Shown: one piece after another, positions 5,565 to 9,179 of the stretch | Layout of the letters: each line of letters opens with the position of its first letter | Numbering within the stretch: position 1 is the stretch's first letter | Assembly (NCBI GenBank): GCA_964558115.1 | Contig: CAZLCI010000074.1 | Coordinates: 1-9,179, forward strand | Origin: UBA3496 sp964558115 | Lineage (GTDB): Bacteria; UBA8248 | Reading direction: 5' to 3' | Length of the DNA stretch: 9,179 nt | Position numbers and translations under genes: made by a program | The notes under the pieces: generated by a model | Database searches by the model: none | What the model was told of the DNA's origin: nothing | Seen by the model: the letters and a program-made list of their open reading frames with translations, nothing else

Positions 5565-7616
5565 TTAAATGGTCGAAAGAAGATTTTCAAACTTGTCCTC
5601 ATCCAAAATTTCTACACCTAACTTTAGAGCGTCATCGTATTTTTTTCCGGGATCATCCCCTAAAACCAGGTAATCTGTTTTACTTGAGACAGAACCAACC
5701 AGTCGTCCTCCCAATTCTTCAATTATTTTTTTTGCCTCTGATCTCTTTAATTTCTTTAAGGTCCCCGTAATAACAAATGATCTATTTAAAAATCGATTAT
5801 TGTCTCTATAATCTTTATCATTGAGAACAATGTCAAAAGATATTCCAACTTCTATTAAATTTTCAACGTACTTTAAAGAATCAGATGTTGAAAAAAAATC
5901 AACTATACTTTCTGCAACAATTTCTCCTATTTCATCAATCTTAATCAAAGACTCTCTTTTTACATTTATAATCTCATCAATAGTTTTAAAATTTAATGCA
6001 ATAATTTTAGAAACTCTTTCTCCAACAAATCTAATTCCTAGTGAATAAATAAAACGATCAAGTGTAGTTGTTTTTGATTTTTCTATAGAATCAATTAAAT
6101 TTTTTGCTGATTTGTTTCCCATACGATCTAATAAAAGAAGTTTTTCAAACCTTAATCTATAAAGGTCAGCAGGCTCATTCACATATTTTGATTTTACTAA
6201 TTTCTTAATCATCTTTTCGCCAAGACCATCAATATCCATTGCAGTATTAGACGCAAAATGTTTTATTCTTTCACAAACTACAGCTGGACATGCATAATTA
6301 GGACATCTTATTACTGCCTCTTTCTTATTTTTATAAAGAGGTGTTTCACAAATAGGACAATTTTCAGGAAAACTCTTCCTAAAAGCATTCTTTGGTCTTT
6401 TAGAATTAATCACTGAAGAAATTTTTGGAATCACATCTCCAGCTCTCTCGATGTTAACAGTATCTCCAACAAAAATATCTTTTCTAAAAATTTCTTCCTG
6501 ATTATGTAAAGTTGCACGAGAAACTTCGACACCCCCTATTTTCACAGGATTTAAAATTGCTACTGGAGTAACAGCACCAGTTCTTCCAACCTGAAAAATA
6601 ATATCTTTAACAACTGTAGTCGAAGTTTCTGAAGGGAATTTGTATGCTACAGCCCATCGTGGTGCTCGAGAGGTATTTCCTAAACGTTCCTGATAGGAGA
6701 AAGAGTCAACTTTTATCACCATACCATCCAGTTCATAATCAAAATCTATTCGTTTTTCTGAAATTTTCTGATATGAAATATAAATTTCTTCTGTACTCAA
6801 ACAGATCGAAGAAAATGGGGAGACAGGCAATCCCCATTTTGGGAAAACCTCTAAAATTTCTCTCTGACTCTTAAAATTATAACCTTCGCAATTCCCTAAA
6901 GCGTAGAAAAAAATATCTAAAGGCCGTGATGAAGTTACGGATGAATGGAGTTGCCTTAATGACCCTGCAGCTGCATTTCTAGGATTTGCAAAGATAGAAT
7001 TTCCTTCTTCTTGTCTTTTTTTATTAAGTTCTTGAAAAGAGGATATAGGAAAAACAACTTCTCCCCTAATAGAAAGAAATTTTGGATAATCAGGGATGTC
7101 CTTGCCACTCAATAATTGAAGTGGAAGCGATCGAATTGTTCGAAGATTTTCTGTTACATCTTCTCCGTTTGTACCATCTCCCCTAGTTCCTCCAGATGTA
7201 AATGCCCCATCTTCGTATATAACCTCAACAGCAACTCCATCTAACTTAGGTTCTACAATATAATTAATATTCTGTGTTTCATTTTTATTTTTCAAAAAAC
7301 GTATAATTTTTTCTTCATAATCTATAAGTTCATCTTTATTGAAAATATTATCTAAACTCATCATAGGTGGTTCGTGTTTAAAAGTATCAAAACCTTTTAA
7401 TGGTTCACCACCTACACGTTTTGTTGGTGAATTTTGATGCGAAAGACTAGGATATTTTTTTTCCAATTGTTGCAATTCACGAAAAAGTTGATCATATACT
7501 TCATCCGTAATTTCAGGGTTATCTAAAACATAATAATTATAATTATGTCTAAAAATTTCCTCTGAGATATTTTTGACCCTAGCCGAAATTTCTTTAGGGA
7601 CTTTGTAATCATTCAT
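5565..7616 (-). CDS. ligA: NAD-dependent DNA ligase LigA
   Basis: LigA seals nicks in replication and repair using NAD+. The 683 residues are close to the usual length of about 670, with every domain present. Domain Ia: DEVYDQL (38-44) and SPTKRVGG (63-70). Adenylation domain: HEPPMMSLDN (81-90), the catalytic EPKLDG motif (122-127) with K124 as the AMP-accepting lysine, RGDGTNGEDVT (145-155), NPRNAAAGSLRQL (211-223), ELDGMVIKV (295-303) and WAVAYKFP (321-328). OB fold: QVGRTGAVTPVA (342-353). A four-Cys zinc finger uses C420, C423, C438 and C443. Helix-hairpin-helix repeats follow, and a BRCT domain ends the protein (about 605-680). The ATG start is the only option, since an in-frame TAG lies at 7632-7634; its Shine-Dalgarno is poor. 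It sits 24 bases after the cpoB-like gene and 22 before galU. Nothing suggests damage. Confidence 0.97.
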   Translation of the reverse strand: MNDYKVPKEISARVKNISEEIFRHNYNYYVLDNPEITDEVYDQLFRELQQLEKKYPSLSHQNSPTKRVGGEPLKGFDTFKHEPPMMSLDNIFNKDELIDYEEKIIRFLKNKNETQNINYIVEPKLDGVAVEVIYEDGAFTSGGTRGDGTNGEDVTENLRTIRSLPLQLLSGKDIPDYPKFLSIRGEVVFPISSFQELNKKRQEEGNSIFANPRNAAAGSLRQLHSSVTSSRPLDIFFYALGNCEGYNFKSQREILEVFPKWGLPVSPFSSICLSTEEIYISYQKISEKRIDFDYELDGMVIKVDSFSYQERLGNTSRAPRWAVAYKFPSETSTTVVKDIIFQVGRTGAVTPVAILNPVKIGGVEVSRATLHNQEEIFRKDIFVGDTVNIERAGDVIPKISSVINSKRPKNAFRKSFPENCPICETPLYKNKKEAVIRCPNYACPAVVCERIKHFASNTAMDIDGLGEKMIKKLVKSKYVNEPADLYRLRFEKLLLLDRMGNKSAKNLIDSIEKSKTTTLDRFIYSLGIRFVGERVSKIIALNFKTIDEIINVKRESLIKIDEIGEIVAESIVDFFSTSDSLKYVENLIEVGISFDIVLNDKDYRDNNRFLNRSFVITGTLKKLKRSEAKKIIEELGGRLVGSVSSKTDYLVLGDDPGKKYDDALKLGVEILDEDKFENLLSTI

Positions 7617-7640
7617 AATTAATCGCCGAGACTAGAACTT

Positions 7641-8699
7641 CTAAAAAGATTTAAGTTTTTTTCGAGCCTTTCTAGAAGCATCGGTATTGGGAAACATCCC
7701 TATAAGTCTTGATAATAACTCTTTTGCACTCGCCTTGTCACCGAAATTCAAATAAGACATTGCTTCAAAAAAGATAGAATCGGGCACCATATTCCCTTTT
7801 GGAAAATCAACTTGTAATCTACTAAAAGACAGAATAGCCTGTTCAAATTTTTTTTCAAGATAATAAGTCTTTGCTATCCAAAACTGTGCGTCATCAGAAA
7901 GGATATCATTTGGATATTTATTTAAAAAACTCTCGAAAAGAACTCGTGAAGTCTTTAAACTCTTTCCATACTGGTAAAACCTAAGTGCCTTTTTAAAATC
8001 CATTTCAGCATTAGTAAGTTTTTTTTGAAATTTTGGAATCTTTAAATTATTTTTTTTTGAAATTAGATTTGATTTACCCTTAATTATCAGTGAATTGCCT
8101 ACAGCTCCAAGTTGTTTATCTTTCGGTTGACCAACTAAGAGTTCTTTTAATTTTCTTTTTTTGAGGAAAGAAGTCTTTGATTTCATAGACTCTTTTTGTT
8201 TCTTCTCTACTAAAATTTCACTTATCTTCTTTTTTATTCCATCTATTTCACTTAATAAAATTTTGTTTTGTTTCTTAAGTAATAGTATTTCATCTAATTG
8301 TTTTTTTTCTCTTTTTTTTGTTTCTTTTTTATATTGAATTAAATCTTTTTGAGAAAAATTTAAAGATTCAGAAAATCTTTTTCTTTGTTTTGCTTGTTTT
8401 TTAACCAATTCCCTATAGTTTTTTTTCAATTCTAAAATTTCTTGACTATCGAAAGAATGTTTTTTGTCAGGAAGAATTAATTTTGACAATGAAGAATCAA
8501 TAGGAACTGTATTTTTCTTTGAAATTATTTTTCTCTTTGCTGATTTTGTATATTTTTGTTTTTTTTGGTTCGGAATTTTTATTTCTACAGGATCAATTGC
8601 ACTTAGCTGAAAACCAGGCTCATCGCATCCCGAGGTTAGAAAGCAAAGAGTAGATAAAAAAAATATCAATTTCAAATGTTTACATAGAGAGTAATTCAT
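7641..8699 (-). CDS. cpoB: CpoB/YbgF-like TPR lipoprotein with basic coiled coil
   Basis: This is a 352-residue periplasmic protein next to pal, the usual place of CpoB/YbgF, which links the Tol-Pal system to septal peptidoglycan synthesis. It has a type II signal peptide: a hydrophobic core at about 9-21 and lipobox TSGC with lipidated C25. D26 and E27 follow the Cys; in enterobacteria Asp at +2 favours inner-membrane retention. Residues 40-85 are basic and low-complexity; about 86-170 look like a coiled coil. From about 230 to 350 there are TPR-like repeats of the YbgF type (ALRFYQYG, YPNDILSDDAQFWIAK, FPNTDASRKARKKL). About 67 of 352 residues are Lys. E. coli CpoB is shorter (about 263 residues) and not a lipoprotein. 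The gene starts just three bases after the pal terminator T-run and its best Shine-Dalgarno lies inside that hairpin. The family call rests on the C-terminal domain and the position. Confidence 0.82.
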   Translation of the reverse strand: MNYSLCKHLKLIFFLSTLCFLTSGCDEPGFQLSAIDPVEIKIPNQKKQKYTKSAKRKIISKKNTVPIDSSLSKLILPDKKHSFDSQEILELKKNYRELVKKQAKQRKRFSESLNFSQKDLIQYKKETKKREKKQLDEILLLKKQNKILLSEIDGIKKKISEILVEKKQKESMKSKTSFLKKRKLKELLVGQPKDKQLGAVGNSLIIKGKSNLISKKNNLKIPKFQKKLTNAEMDFKKALRFYQYGKSLKTSRVLFESFLNKYPNDILSDDAQFWIAKTYYLEKKFEQAILSFSRLQVDFPKGNMVPDSIFFEAMSYLNFGDKASAKELLSRLIGMFPNTDASRKARKKLKSF

Positions 8700-8702
8700 A
8701 AC

Positions 8703-8733
8703 AAAAAAACTCCCCAGACTAAATCTGGGGAGT
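8703..8733 (-). terminator. Strong Rho-independent terminator after pal, overlapping the cpoB ribosome binding site
   Basis: On the minus strand ACTCCCCAGA (8733-8724) pairs perfectly with TCTGGGGAGT (8718-8709) across a five-base loop TTTAG. A run of seven T follows, beginning with the last stem base (8709-8703). This ten-pair, GC-rich stem with T-run is a textbook intrinsic terminator, about 30 bases after the pal stop. The GGGGAG in its 3' arm lies ten bases before the ATG of the next gene and is that gene's only good Shine-Dalgarno. Confidence 0.93.
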
Positions 8734-8763
8734 CCTTATTAAACTATAAAACATTGAACATTA

Positions 8764-9179
8764 TTAATTTAAACCAGCAGGTATTCCGCCAATAACATTA
8801 AACTTCGCACGTCGATTTTTTGACCAAGCAGATTCATCATGTCCAGAGTCTGCAGGACGCTCCTCGCCATAACTAACAGTATCAATCCTTGACGCATCTA
8901 CACCAAGTGAAATTAAGTAATCTTTCGTAGCCTGGGAACGTCTATGGCCTAGTGCTATATTATACTCAACTGTTCCCCTTTCATCGCAATGTCCTTCAAT
9001 CTGTATAAGGACGCTTGGGTAACTCATCATAAAACGAGCATTCTTATCTAGAATTGTACGCATATCTGGTCTTATATCAGACTTATCAAAATCAAAATAA
9101 ATAGGGGAATCTTCTAAACTTGCCAGTCTTTTCTTGAAATCTGAACGTCTTGCTTCACGCTCGTTCTCAGGCATACTAC
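8764..9179 (-). CDS. pal: Peptidoglycan-associated lipoprotein Pal, 5' end outside the window
   Basis: Pal anchors the outer membrane to peptidoglycan and works with TolA and TolB during division. The visible part is almost entirely the OmpA-like C-terminal domain. It shows the strand IYFDFDKSDIRPD, the peptidoglycan-binding stretch EGHCDERGT with NIALGHRRSQA after it, VSYGEERP, and the end signature SKNRRAKF. These match Pal closely and include the Asp and Arg expected to hold diaminopimelate. The reading frame runs off the right edge (an AGT codon precedes the Met codon at 9172-9174). The Met is therefore probably internal, and the lipoprotein signal peptide lies outside the window. The gene ends with tandem TAA stops (8761-8766), followed by a strong terminator. 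tolB would be expected upstream, beyond the edge. Confidence 0.94.
   Translation of the reverse strand, partial: SMPENEREARRSDFKKRLASLEDSPIYFDFDKSDIRPDMRTILDKNARFMMSYPSVLIQIEGHCDERGTVEYNIALGHRRSQATKDYLISLGVDASRIDTVSYGEERPADSGHDESAWSKNRRAKFNVIGGIPAGLN

Noticed and set aside
8743..8771. Possible promoter for the cpoB-like gene just before the terminator
   Set aside because: TATAGT at 8743-8748 is a fair -10 box, but at 17-18 bases spacing the upstream hexamer is poor (TAAATT or TTAAAT). It is too weak to annotate, though transcript start mapping could revive it.

Overview
The window is AT-rich bacterial chromosome of ordinary housekeeping type. It comes from a diderm (Gram-negative) organism: it holds the peptidoglycan-associated lipoprotein Pal, a CpoB/YbgF-like TPR lipoprotein, and GalU. 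There are no phage, IS, CRISPR, tRNA or rRNA features. Coding density is very high: the longest gap is about 100 bases, so no stretch over 300 bases lacks a gene. The gene mix, low GC and frequent TTG starts would suit an uncultured, probably aquatic, proteobacterial-grade lineage (for example SAR324, Nitrospinota or Dadabacteria). This placement is a guess from style, not from a search.

Left part (1-2231, plus strand): three tightly coupled genes whose stop and start codons overlap. They are a NUDIX hydrolase (23-463), a 230-residue protein that reads as a degenerate histidine kinase core (460-1152), and an Ldh-family NAD(P)-dependent malate/L-lactate-type dehydrogenase (1152-2231). The promoter lies outside the window.

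Right part (2236-9179, minus strand, read right to left): the 3' part of pal, a strong Rho-independent terminator, then cpoB-like, ligA, galU, a likely promoter, and two CNNM/CorC-type membrane proteins. The minus operon runs into the plus operon with only four bases between stop codons. Pal and CpoB serve envelope integrity and division. LigA seals DNA nicks. GalU supplies UDP-glucose for envelope glycans. The CNNM pair probably handles divalent cations.

Most worth a second look: (1) the middle plus-strand gene, which has the layout of a DHp plus HATPase core but appears to have lost the phospho-acceptor His, the N-box Asn and the glycine-rich G box; (2) the terminator after pal, whose 3' arm contains the only good Shine-Dalgarno for the cpoB-like gene, so one hairpin may control both transcription and translation; (3) the unusually lysine-rich lipoprotein version of CpoB; (4) four of eight complete genes starting with TTG.
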